Positions 1 through 5,624 of a stretch of 5,624 bases of DNA are shown one piece after another. The notes under the pieces are model-generated. The model saw only the letters and a program-made list of their open reading frames with translations, did no database searches and was not told the DNA's origin. A program made the translations under genes and the position numbers. Origin of the DNA: Candidatus Doudnabacteria bacterium (GTDB lineage: Bacteria; Patescibacteriota; Doudnabacteria; UBA920); NCBI GenBank assembly GCA_016788805.1, contig JAEUSE010000069.1, positions 1 through 5,624 on the forward strand, given 5' to 3'. Numbering within the stretch: the first letter of the stretch is position 1; every line of letters begins with the position of its first letter.

Positions 1-1002
1 CCTTCCGCTTCTGCGCTTGAGCCCGAGCAACCCACTTCCACAAATACTTTGCAGCCATCGGTAAATCCAAACGGGTCGGTTTTGGGAGCACCTATTGGGC
101 CAAACAATGCATATACGAGCATTGTGCTAAATGGCGGTACTGTTTCAATGGCAGGTACTCAGAGCGGAGAAGTAGCCTGTGAAACCGATTCACCAGGTGT
201 GTGTTATACCTTTGCGTGGCTTAAGGGAGAGACTGTTACAATCTCTGTAGTGCCACCAGTAGGTAGTCGCCTTACTTCTTGGGGGAGCTCACTATGTTCT
301 CCAGAACAATTGACATGCACGCTTAGCCTCGTAGACACCGACGGTTACACACTTACACTTCAGTTTGAGACTATACCTACAGCACCTGTGACTCCCCTGC
401 CTCCCTCGGCCAACACTACCACACCTCCATCGGCAAAAGTTGTGATTAGCTCAAGTCAACCAGTGCCCTCAACTAATGCGACGCCAAATGACCAGCAAAC
501 ACAGACAGCTGGGCAGCTCCCCGTTACAAATATCGCGTTTAACGATGTGCCCTACAGCAACTACAACATACCCTATATTGAAGACGGTACGCCAGTCGTA
601 GTAAGCGGCACTACGGTGCCCGGGGCTGCAGTAAAGGTTTATACTGAGTCGAGCGAAAAAGTGACTGTGGTTGCCAACGGCGAAGGTCAGTGGCGCTTTA
701 CTGTTCAGGATCCGGAAGTAGGTAGTCACAGGGTAACAGCCGAGGTAACCGACCCTGCCACAAAAGTCACGTCCCCGCCCGTAGAGCTAGTTTCTTTCAA
801 AGTTTTACCTGCTAAAGTTACACAATCAAATGGTAGTGGGTCGCCGACTAGCGGCACCTCACACTGGTCTCCTATATTTGTAGCGGGCACCCTAGCTGCG
901 GGCATATTTATATTACTAGCAGCCTTAGCCTGGCCACTCCTTCGACGCAATAGTCGTAAAACGACCCTAAATTCGAAATTAATTACCCCCACCCCCTCAT
1001 GA
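1..1002 (+). CDS. Membrane-anchored surface protein with InlB-like and Ig-like domains (C-terminal part)
   Basis: The reading frame is open from the left edge to a TGA stop, so the true start lies outside the window; 333 residues are visible. A TTG at 49 could be mistaken for a start but lies mid-frame. Positions about 115-370 resemble the divergent InlB B-repeat family: Gly-rich start, a Cys pair (GEVACET...GVCYTF), then a strand pattern like TVTISVVPPVGSRLTSW and a second Cys pair. The four cysteines probably form two disulfides. A Pro/Thr/Ser-rich linker follows (about 370-516). Next comes an Ig-like domain (about 585-800) with the typical pattern GTTVPGAAVKVY...GQWRFTV...GSHRVTAEVTD. A hydrophobic helix (868-942, SPIFVAGTLAAGIFILLAAL) and the basic tail RRNSRK follow, giving an outside-facing protein held by its C-terminus. 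No LPXTG motif precedes the helix. A role in adhesion or surface display is inferred. No promoter is visible because the 5' part is missing. Confidence 0.85.
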   Translation, partial: PSASALEPEQPTSTNTLQPSVNPNGSVLGAPIGPNNAYTSIVLNGGTVSMAGTQSGEVACETDSPGVCYTFAWLKGETVTISVVPPVGSRLTSWGSSLCSPEQLTCTLSLVDTDGYTLTLQFETIPTAPVTPLPPSANTTTPPSAKVVISSSQPVPSTNATPNDQQTQTAGQLPVTNIAFNDVPYSNYNIPYIEDGTPVVVSGTTVPGAAVKVYTESSEKVTVVANGEGQWRFTVQDPEVGSHRVTAEVTDPATKVTSPPVELVSFKVLPAKVTQSNGSGSPTSGTSHWSPIFVAGTLAAGIFILLAALAWPLLRRNSRKTTLNSKLITPTPS

Positions 1003-1172
1003 GAGACCCGCAACTTACATGCTGTGCGTAGTAGTCTTACTTCAAAGATGTAGCGATATGCCGGAGGAACGTGAACGAGCCTGCCACTCAAGCACCAGGA
1101 AGGTATAAGGGGTGCACAAATTATTTATCTAGTAGTTAGCCACGGCTGCTCACTCTGTCGATTGGACTAAAT
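1003..1172. other. Convergent intergenic gap
   Basis: This gap separates two convergent stop codons, so a terminator for each gene is expected, but no convincing one is seen. The best candidate is a weak 5-bp stem (GCACC at 1092-1096 with GGTGC at 1111-1115, 14-base loop) followed by an AT-rich stretch. It lacks a real T run. A very short stem AGCC/GGCT lies around 1137-1148. No gene is supported here. Confidence 0.5.
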
Positions 1173-4112
1173 TTACGGCGTATACGTAAGTGAAAAATCA
1201 TCTGCATAGAAGTACTCACCCGCGTCTACGTCTACGCCGTATACGATGAACGCTAGCCGATTGCCATTTTGGGCGGCTGTAATCGAGTTGGCTACGTTCG
1301 CCCACTCTGTGGTATTTGCTGTAAATGTAACCTTCTGTTCTTTAACGAGCACCCACGAAGGAGTCCATTCGCGCAATCGTAAGACTATTTGCTGGCCAAC
1401 TGACTGCGGTTTAACCCACATCGAGCCATTGTATTGGCGGCCCGCAACGGTGTTATTAACTATGACAGGGTTTGAATCATTGAAGCCACTATTGAGGTTA
1501 CTGGCACCAGCAAGCCCCTCTACTTTTATTGAGGCCTCCCCTGCATGTGCCTGTTCAGTGCTCCGCGCGATCGAGACAAAGGGGGATCCACCGTATGTAC
1601 CGGTCCAACCTAAAGTGTTTACCTCTATCCCCTGGTTACCTACTAGCTCAATGAGCGATTGAGGTATATACACCGTATCGTTGTCGGCCGCTTCACAGAT
1701 GCTAGCCGCTTGTGTACACGATCCGTCAGTGCTCACAGCACCTAACTGCAGGTTTACAGGGTCATTATTGTTCCCACCTACAAGCTGAGTAGTGAACACA
1801 ACCTGCCGAGAGTTCTCCGGGGCGATCGGACTCAAATCCCATGTCAGAACCTGGCCATCCACCTGAGCTCCGGGAGCATCAACTACTTGTAGGACGGCCG
1901 GGAGAGTCACGCTAGCCGTCACTTCATTACTCGCTTGCTCACCTGCATTTGTAAAGGTAGCTACATAGATATGCTGTTCTGCCGCCTGCTGCTGACTTAC
2001 GCCATTCGAGATATTTACCTGTAAGGTTGCGGGTATGGGGGTCGGGGGGTCTGACGTGAACGTCTTCGTGTACACAGCCGTACCGGGAGTGCAGGAATAT
2101 GCCTCTCCAGTTGTTGATGGGCCACAGATCATCTTGTAGGTGAGACTACGATTAACCCCATCGTATTCTAGCGTACTAAACCCGAGGTGCTTGGCTCTAA
2201 AAACCGATCCTGCCACAATGCTCTGGAAATTGATGAGCCCCTGACCCCCGCCACCATTTACAACATGCATGACCCCGCCCGGCATACCATCCTTAAACAC
2301 CTCCATGTTATGTCTATGCTGGGCAATATTTAGGACATATTTACCGCCGTTAGCTGGGCCAAACTGATTCGCCAAAGATGAAAAGGCTGCTTCGTACCCC
2401 TCAGGAGCGGTCCAGCTAGTACTGCTATAGACTGGACGATGCCCATACGTCACAATGAACTTAATCGCTGGATCATTTTGCGCCGAAGTCATTAGAGGAG
2501 TAACCTTGCTTTGCCAATCATTGATTGCGTTGTACCAAGGCTCTGGGAAGCTAATAAATAATACGTCGCCCGATCTAAACCAACCCCAGTCCTCACCCTG
2601 ACATGTATTGGTAGTGCTGCCAGAGTTTTCGCCGCAACCAGGATGCGATACCTTTGTGGCGGTGTCATTCGGCACAGTTTTTGCATTAGGTATAGCTACG
2701 CGCCCCTTGTAGTTAGCTAGACTGTCACGCACTGTCCCGGCAGGTGAATTGGCTGTTGGCTGGCCATACTCATGGTTGCCCCACACTGGCATGAAGGCTG
2801 CACTTCCAGCTAACGCTTCAAGATCCTGAAAATATTCGTGCACTGCTTGGTTGCCGCACTCGTTAGCTATAGAAATGTCACCTCCATGAATAATGAAATT
2901 AGGCTGTTGATTGGTAACTAATTGGTTCATTGCAGCCTGATAAGTACGACAGGTAGCTGCAATGGTATCGCCAATGCTTACTACCTTGAAACTATCGCCA
3001 GATGCTGGCGCAGTACGAAAGGTACGATCTTCGCCATTAACACCAATCTTGTAGTGGTACGTTGTACCGACGGCCAAGCCATTAAGCCGCACCTCATGAA
3101 ATACACCACCAATGTCAACAGGAGTTATCGCTGACTGAGACGCAGAAGCCTGCTGGCCATAATCTGTCGTTGTCCCGTAATATACCGCCGACTCACTGCC
3201 GCGCCAGTCAATTACTACTTCATCTGAGGTGTTACCAAAGCTGTACTTTACTTCGTCTACCGTCGGCGCAGGAGCTGTCTCTAGTGGTACTTCTGTTTGC
3301 AGGCAGGCAAGGACGGCCGTAACATCAGCTGCCTTACAATAGCTTAGCTGGGCAATTGTACCTGTGGATTGATCCGTATTATTTGTCTGGGATGGTAGCG
3401 GGTACTTATTACCTGCAGTCACATATGCCGACGACTGCATAGCTCCGGTTTGCGGAATTGTAAAAGTCTCTGAGGTGGTCTGGCTACCGTTTGCAGAATC
3501 AATTCTTACGAGTTCCATGGTCAGTGTTGCATTTGTGCCACTATCAGGACTCTTTGCGCAGGTTAAACGATACGCTGCTCCGGTAGTGAGGATTGAGCTG
3601 CCCCGAACCGCAAGGTTGGAAGACGCAGTAAGCGACCCTGCAAATCGGCACTCAGGATAGACATTGCCGTTCGCACACTTGCTAACCTGCAACTTTACCT
3701 GCGTTGTATTGGCCGAGAATGACCCAATCTGCGAAATATTTTGAGAGTCCGAGGCACATAATCCCTGGTACATAAAAATGGCTGAGGCTCCTACAGCCTC
3801 ATTGGCCGCCACGCTTAGCGTGGAGCCATTCGCCGGCTTTGCATGCCCGCCAGACTGTAAACTTGTTAGATTGCCAGTAAAACTTGTACCGTCGCTGCCT
3901 GATGTCCAATCCCCCGTGAGCGACATGCCAACGCCACTGTTTGTGGCTGCCTGATTTGCCAATGTAGCACTGGCATTTCTAAAATCATATGTATACAAAC
4001 TGTTAGGATTGGCGGCCCTTGCGCTGGTAACCCATATCAACATAGAAGCCAACAAACTGACGACAAACAGAATAGATACCCTTCGCCTTGTAGACATAAG
4101 ACCCCTTTTCAT
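1173..4112 (-). CDS. Secreted multidomain metallophosphoesterase (purple acid phosphatase-like)
   Basis: The protein has 979 residues. A signal peptide covers residues 1-33 (basic MKRGLMSTRRR, hydrophobic core, SARA/AN cleavage). Residues about 36-262 look like a LamG jelly roll, and about 283-368 like the Fn3-type N-terminal domain of purple acid phosphatases (VYYGTTTDYG...GTTYHYKI). Residues about 374-650 are the calcineurin-like phosphoesterase core: GD at 381-382, GGD at 410-412, GNHE at 445-448, YGHRPVY at 556-562, QHRH at 598-601. Residues about 692-790 resemble DUF11/CARDB domains, and 821-979 a carbohydrate-binding jelly roll ending in FYADDFSLTY. The family hydrolyses phosphate esters with two metal ions; the substrate here is unknown. 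The usual motif I His/Gly is Ile384 and the motif II Tyr is Ile415, so metal binding may differ. There are 14 cysteines, many closely spaced, which suggests disulfides. No C-terminal anchor is seen, so the protein is probably released or bound to glycan. ATG at 4112 is chosen for its strong SD; Met6 (ATG at 4097) also has an upstream AAAAGGGG and cannot be excluded. Confidence 0.9.
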   Translation of the reverse strand: MKRGLMSTRRRVSILFVVSLLASMLIWVTSARAANPNSLYTYDFRNASATLANQAATNSGVGMSLTGDWTSGSDGTSFTGNLTSLQSGGHAKPANGSTLSVAANEAVGASAIFMYQGLCASDSQNISQIGSFSANTTQVKLQVSKCANGNVYPECRFAGSLTASSNLAVRGSSILTTGAAYRLTCAKSPDSGTNATLTMELVRIDSANGSQTTSETFTIPQTGAMQSSAYVTAGNKYPLPSQTNNTDQSTGTIAQLSYCKAADVTAVLACLQTEVPLETAPAPTVDEVKYSFGNTSDEVVIDWRGSESAVYYGTTTDYGQQASASQSAITPVDIGGVFHEVRLNGLAVGTTYHYKIGVNGEDRTFRTAPASGDSFKVVSIGDTIAATCRTYQAAMNQLVTNQQPNFIIHGGDISIANECGNQAVHEYFQDLEALAGSAAFMPVWGNHEYGQPTANSPAGTVRDSLANYKGRVAIPNAKTVPNDTATKVSHPGCGENSGSTTNTCQGEDWGWFRSGDVLFISFPEPWYNAINDWQSKVTPLMTSAQNDPAIKFIVTYGHRPVYSSTSWTAPEGYEAAFSSLANQFGPANGGKYVLNIAQHRHNMEVFKDGMPGGVMHVVNGGGGQGLINFQSIVAGSVFRAKHLGFSTLEYDGVNRSLTYKMICGPSTTGEAYSCTPGTAVYTKTFTSDPPTPIPATLQVNISNGVSQQQAAEQHIYVATFTNAGEQASNEVTASVTLPAVLQVVDAPGAQVDGQVLTWDLSPIAPENSRQVVFTTQLVGGNNNDPVNLQLGAVSTDGSCTQAASICEAADNDTVYIPQSLIELVGNQGIEVNTLGWTGTYGGSPFVSIARSTEQAHAGEASIKVEGLAGASNLNSGFNDSNPVIVNNTVAGRQYNGSMWVKPQSVGQQIVLRLREWTPSWVLVKEQKVTFTANTTEWANVANSITAAQNGNRLAFIVYGVDVDAGEYFYADDFSLTYTP

Positions 4113-4118
4113 TATCAG

Positions 4119-4125
4119 CTCCCTC
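4119..4125 (-). promoter_or_regulatory. Shine-Dalgarno sequence of the phosphoesterase gene
   Basis: On the minus strand GAGGGAG lies 6 bases before the ATG at 4112, an ideal distance. It favours this start over the second ATG five codons downstream, whose AAAAGGGG (4102-4109) stands 4 bases away and overlaps the coding sequence. Confidence 0.7.
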
Positions 4126-4161
4126 GTATTAATTAATCTTGACTCTACGTGACACTCTCAT

Positions 4162-4189
4162 TTATTACCCAGTGTAACGCAAGGTTCAA
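4162..4189 (-). promoter_or_regulatory. Possible promoter of the phosphoesterase gene
   Basis: On the minus strand TTGAAC (4189-4184) and TAATAA (4167-4162) are 16 bases apart and could be -35 and -10 elements, leaving a leader of roughly 40 bases. The -10 match to TATAAT is poor. The -35 lies between and partly inside the arms of the inverted repeats described separately, so a protein bound there could control it. This is a weak call made by eye. Confidence 0.22.
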
Positions 4190-4250
4190 CCAATCTGCAA
4201 TAAATTCGCCTTGCGTAACAAGATCATGAAGACTATTGCAATTTGGTTAA
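4174..4250 (-). repeat. Two interleaved inverted repeats upstream of the phosphoesterase gene
   Basis: Pair A is 4174-4184 (GTAACGCAAGG) with 4209-4219 (CCTTGCGTAAC), 10 of 11 positions complementary. Pair B is 4186-4203 with 4233-4250. Read as minus-strand RNA, pair B matches at 17 of 18 positions, three of them G-U, with a core AACCAA...TGCAATA. Along the strand the order is B', A', B, A, so the pairs cross. Only 3 bases separate the B core from A (one if B is extended), too few to span a 14-18 bp stem, so both stems cannot easily form fully together. The element could be a two-state RNA leader or a set of protein-binding sites in DNA. It lies 62 bases upstream of the ATG at 4112. Confidence 0.6.
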
Positions 4251-4286
4251 GCAGTACAACTGAACCGAAACATGCACAACAACATC

Positions 4287-4320
4287 CTTAAGAAAAGTTA
4301 ATGCCTTAACTTTTCTTAAG
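4287..4320. repeat. Perfect 15-bp inverted repeat with 4-base spacer
   Basis: CTTAAGAAAAGTTAA (4287-4301), spacer TGCC, then TTAACTTTTCTTAAG (4306-4320): every base pairs. The stem is AT-rich, with three G-C pairs, and no T run follows on either strand; the minus strand continues GATGTTGTTG. A standard terminator is therefore not well supported, though the element lies where one for the upstream 155-residue gene could be. A dimer-binding operator is an alternative. The core GAAAAGTT (4292-4299) recurs at 4332-4339. Confidence 0.75.
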
Positions 4321-4583
4321 AATATTTTAATGAAAAGTTGGTCGAGCATGAAATTTAACTATTCTATTGGGGTTCAGCACCCCGTTCATCGTGCTCCTAG
4401 TGGTAAAAAACCACAAAGTAGACAACCCCAAAGCTCTCAACCCGAGTGCGTAATCTTTACCATCAACACTATTCGAATAATCCCAGATGAAAGTCATATC
4501 TGTTAAAATCAAATCCCTGATTAAAGGACCCTGGTTGCTACTGTTTTAGTCATCCTCGCGAACACGGGATCCCAGACAAATAA
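4321..4583. other. AT-rich intergenic region without a supported gene
   Basis: This stretch follows the stop of the small membrane protein gene on the minus strand. It contains two short perfect hairpins close together: GGGGT/ACCCC (4369-4373 with 4379-4383) and GTGGT/ACCAC around a run of A (4400-4404 with 4410-4414; T in minus-strand RNA). Short open frames exist on both strands (4512-4327 minus from TTG, 4348-4506 plus from ATG), but neither has a convincing ribosome site or a recognisable product. A small RNA or the remnant of a gene is possible but not shown. Confidence 0.45.
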
Positions 4584-5051
4584 CTACTCCTTACTATATT
4601 TCTTGTAAATTTCCATCGCTTTTACAATCCCATTATCCACATCGACTTCTTTAATACCTAGTTTTACAAAAACTTTTCCCATCTCACTATGGTTTTTATC
4701 AATGTCTCCTCGGTGTACTGAATTGGACAAAAAAACGAGTGACCTTTTGACCTCGATCATAGTTTTTATAGAAGGGATCTCTTTTAAGCCCGTAAATACA
4801 CCTCTGAACTGGACACCGAGGTAATCAGCCTCAAGCTCCATAGCAAGCCAGCGAATCTTTTGCTGAGCTTCATCTGCAAGTTTTTTATTAGCACCTGGGC
4901 TAGTAATTATATTACTGAAGTAATTAAGTAGTATGCCCGTCTCAAATTTTTTGTTATTAAATTTAAGCAGTGGCCGAATTACACCAATTGTCAGCAGATA
5001 GCCTAGCACGGCCAACAGGGTAGTTAGCGCTAAATTTGTCCAGTATTGCAT
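4584..5051 (-). CDS. Small membrane protein of unknown function
   Basis: The product has 155 residues and ends in TAG. One membrane helix is clear at residues 6-25 (NLALTTLLAVLGYLLTIGVI), followed by a basic stretch (RPLLKFNNKKF), so the N-terminus should face outward and residues 26-155 the cytoplasm. The soluble part looks helical. Its pattern (IRWLAMELEADYLGVQF...GLKEIPS...RSLVFLSNSV...LGI) recalls, from memory only, a widespread family of uncharacterised bacterial proteins with one N-terminal helix. No catalytic motif is seen. An in-frame TGA two codons upstream (5057-5055) rules out a longer N-terminus, and the next Met is residue 71, beyond the helix, so ATG at 5051 is the only sensible start. 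No Shine-Dalgarno is present: the dnaK terminator hairpin ends 7 bases before the ATG. The gene is AT-rich (19 G+C in the 60 bases at 4621-4680, against 31 of 60 at 5281-5340 in dnaK), which may mean separate origin. Confidence 0.75.
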   Translation of the reverse strand: MQYWTNLALTTLLAVLGYLLTIGVIRPLLKFNNKKFETGILLNYFSNIITSPGANKKLADEAQQKIRWLAMELEADYLGVQFRGVFTGLKEIPSIKTMIEVKRSLVFLSNSVHRGDIDKNHSEMGKVFVKLGIKEVDVDNGIVKAMEIYKKYSKE

Positions 5052-5056
5052 ACTTC

Positions 5057-5085
5057 AAAATTGGGGCGCCGGTGGCGCCCCAATT
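5057..5085 (-). terminator. Intrinsic terminator of dnaK
   Basis: A perfect 12-bp hairpin, AATTGGGGCGCC (5059-5070), loop GGT, GGCGCCCCAATT (5074-5085), starts 3 bases after the dnaK TAA. On the minus strand it is GC-rich at the top of the stem and ends in TTTT (5060-5057). The T run is short, so termination may be incomplete, which would let transcription continue into the next gene. Confidence 0.8.
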
Positions 5086-5088
5086 GGG

Positions 5089-5624
5089 TTATTTTTCGTC
5101 GACTACTTCGCCTTCTATGGGGGAGTCTTTGTCGCCCTTTTTCTTCTTTGAGTCGGTAGACTCGTCTTGACTCTTGTCTCCTGACTCTTGACTCTCTGCC
5201 TCAGCAGAGGCAGTCTCGTACATCTTGGCGCCTATAGGCATGAGGACATCGTTCAGCTCTTTGGTAGCTGCTTCTAGCGTGTCTTTGTCGGCTTTGTCGT
5301 CGGCGACGACTTTCTTGGCTTTTTCGACGGCTTCATCGATTTTCTTCTTGTCGTCATCGGTCACCTTGTCTTCACCCTTTAGCTTCTCGGCCTGGTACAC
5401 AGCGCTGTCGAGATGGTTGCGAGCCTCGACGGCTTCCTTCTTTTTCTTGTCCTCGTCGGCATGTGCTTCGGCTTCTTTAGCCATCTTTTCTACCTCGGCT
5501 TTGTCGAGCGAACCAGAACCCTGGATAGTAATATTCTGCTCTTTACCGGTACCCTTGTCTTTGGCGGTGACATTCAAGATACCATTGGCGTCGATATTGA
5601 AGGTAACTTCGATCTGCGGTATGC
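5089..5624 (-). CDS. dnaK: Chaperone protein DnaK (Hsp70), C-terminal part
   Basis: The frame runs from the right edge to TAA at 5091-5089; 177 complete residues are visible and the N-terminal ATPase domain lies outside the window. The fragment opens with the end of the substrate-binding beta domain (IPQIEVTFNIDANGILNVTA, then KDKGTGKEQNITIQGSGSL), which is diagnostic for DnaK. It continues with the helical lid (DKAEVEKMAKEAEAHADEDKKKKEAVEARN...) and a long Glu/Asp/Lys/Ser-rich disordered tail ending in EGEVVDEK, comparable to the acidic conserved end of other bacterial DnaK proteins. DnaK is an ATP-driven folding chaperone working with DnaJ and GrpE. The TTG at 5577 is an internal Leu codon, not a start. 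The stop is followed at once by a strong hairpin terminator. Whether grpE or dnaJ lies upstream cannot be seen; neither follows downstream. Confidence 0.97.
   Translation of the reverse strand, partial: IPQIEVTFNIDANGILNVTAKDKGTGKEQNITIQGSGSLDKAEVEKMAKEAEAHADEDKKKKEAVEARNHLDSAVYQAEKLKGEDKVTDDDKKKIDEAVEKAKKVVADDKADKDTLEAATKELNDVLMPIGAKMYETASAEAESQESGDKSQDESTDSKKKKGDKDSPIEGEVVDEK

Noticed and set aside
469..1091. Two open frames on the minus strand antisense to the surface protein gene
   Set aside because: They are shadows of a clear coding frame whose Ig-like domain and membrane helix make sense on the plus strand.
1063..1139. GGAGG followed by a GTG start and a 22-codon frame
   Set aside because: Only 3 bases separate GGAGG from GTG, the peptide has no notable features, and it lies in a convergent gap where chance frames are common.
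1174..1250. Two copies of the palindrome CGTATACG (1179-1186 and 1237-1244)
   Set aside because: Both are in the coding end of the phosphoesterase gene and are explained by ordinary Tyr, Val and Thr codons; the similarity does not extend clearly beyond the 8-base palindrome.
1246..1662. 138-codon open frame on the plus strand
   Set aside because: It lies wholly antisense to the phosphoesterase C-terminal domain, has no ribosome site, and its translation shows no recognisable domain.
4183..4191. GGTTCAACC, similar to part of an actinobacterial PHO box (GTTCACC)
   Set aside because: Only one imperfect copy is present, while PHO boxes need direct repeats; phosphate control is attractive for a phosphatase but not supported.
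4327..4512. 61-codon minus-strand frame from TTG, and a 52-codon plus-strand frame at 4348-4506
   Set aside because: They overlap each other on opposite strands, have no well-placed Shine-Dalgarno, and neither product resembles a known family.
4321..4583. Possible structured RNA such as tmRNA, RNase P RNA or 6S RNA
   Set aside because: None of the conserved cores of these RNAs could be recognised; only short local hairpins are seen.

Overview
The window looks like chromosomal DNA of a bacterium using the standard bacterial code: the four genes end in TGA, TAA, TAG and TAA. A placement in the candidate phyla radiation, perhaps Candidatus Saccharibacteria, is suggested by the style of the DnaK tail and of the large Cys-containing secreted proteins. 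This is an inference from memory and no sequence search was run. There is no rRNA, tRNA, CRISPR array, transposase or integrase in the window.

Layout from left to right. Positions 1-1002 (+) hold the C-terminal part of a surface protein. It has a divergent InlB-type repeat domain with four cysteines, a Pro/Thr/Ser-rich linker, an Ig-like domain, and a C-terminal membrane anchor with a basic tail. Positions 1003-1172 are a short convergent intergenic gap. Positions 4112 to 1173 (-) encode a 979-residue secreted enzyme: signal peptide, LamG-like domain, purple-acid-phosphatase-like N-terminal domain, metallophosphoesterase core, DUF11/CARDB-like domain, and C-terminal carbohydrate-binding-like jelly roll. 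Its phosphoesterase motifs are mostly intact, but two positions that usually supply a ligand to the first metal are changed.

Positions 4113-4583 form a 471-base AT-rich intergenic region, the part of the window with most unexplained structure. It holds a good Shine-Dalgarno sequence, two long interleaved inverted repeats upstream of the phosphoesterase gene, and a perfect 15-bp palindrome with a third copy of its core 40 bp away. Positions 5051 to 4584 (-) encode a 155-residue AT-rich protein of unknown function with one N-terminal membrane helix. Positions 5624 to 5089 (-) are the C-terminal third or so of the chaperone DnaK. It is followed by a perfect 12-bp terminator hairpin that ends only 7 bases before the next start codon.

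The two left genes both make extracellular products and converge. They could be a surface and phosphate- or glycan-scavenging locus, but nothing shows that they act together. DnaK is a housekeeping gene, and the small membrane protein may depend on read-through from it or be a later insertion. No known defence, mobile or secondary-metabolite system is visible. The best candidates for something new are the structured region upstream of the phosphoesterase gene and that enzyme's altered active site.
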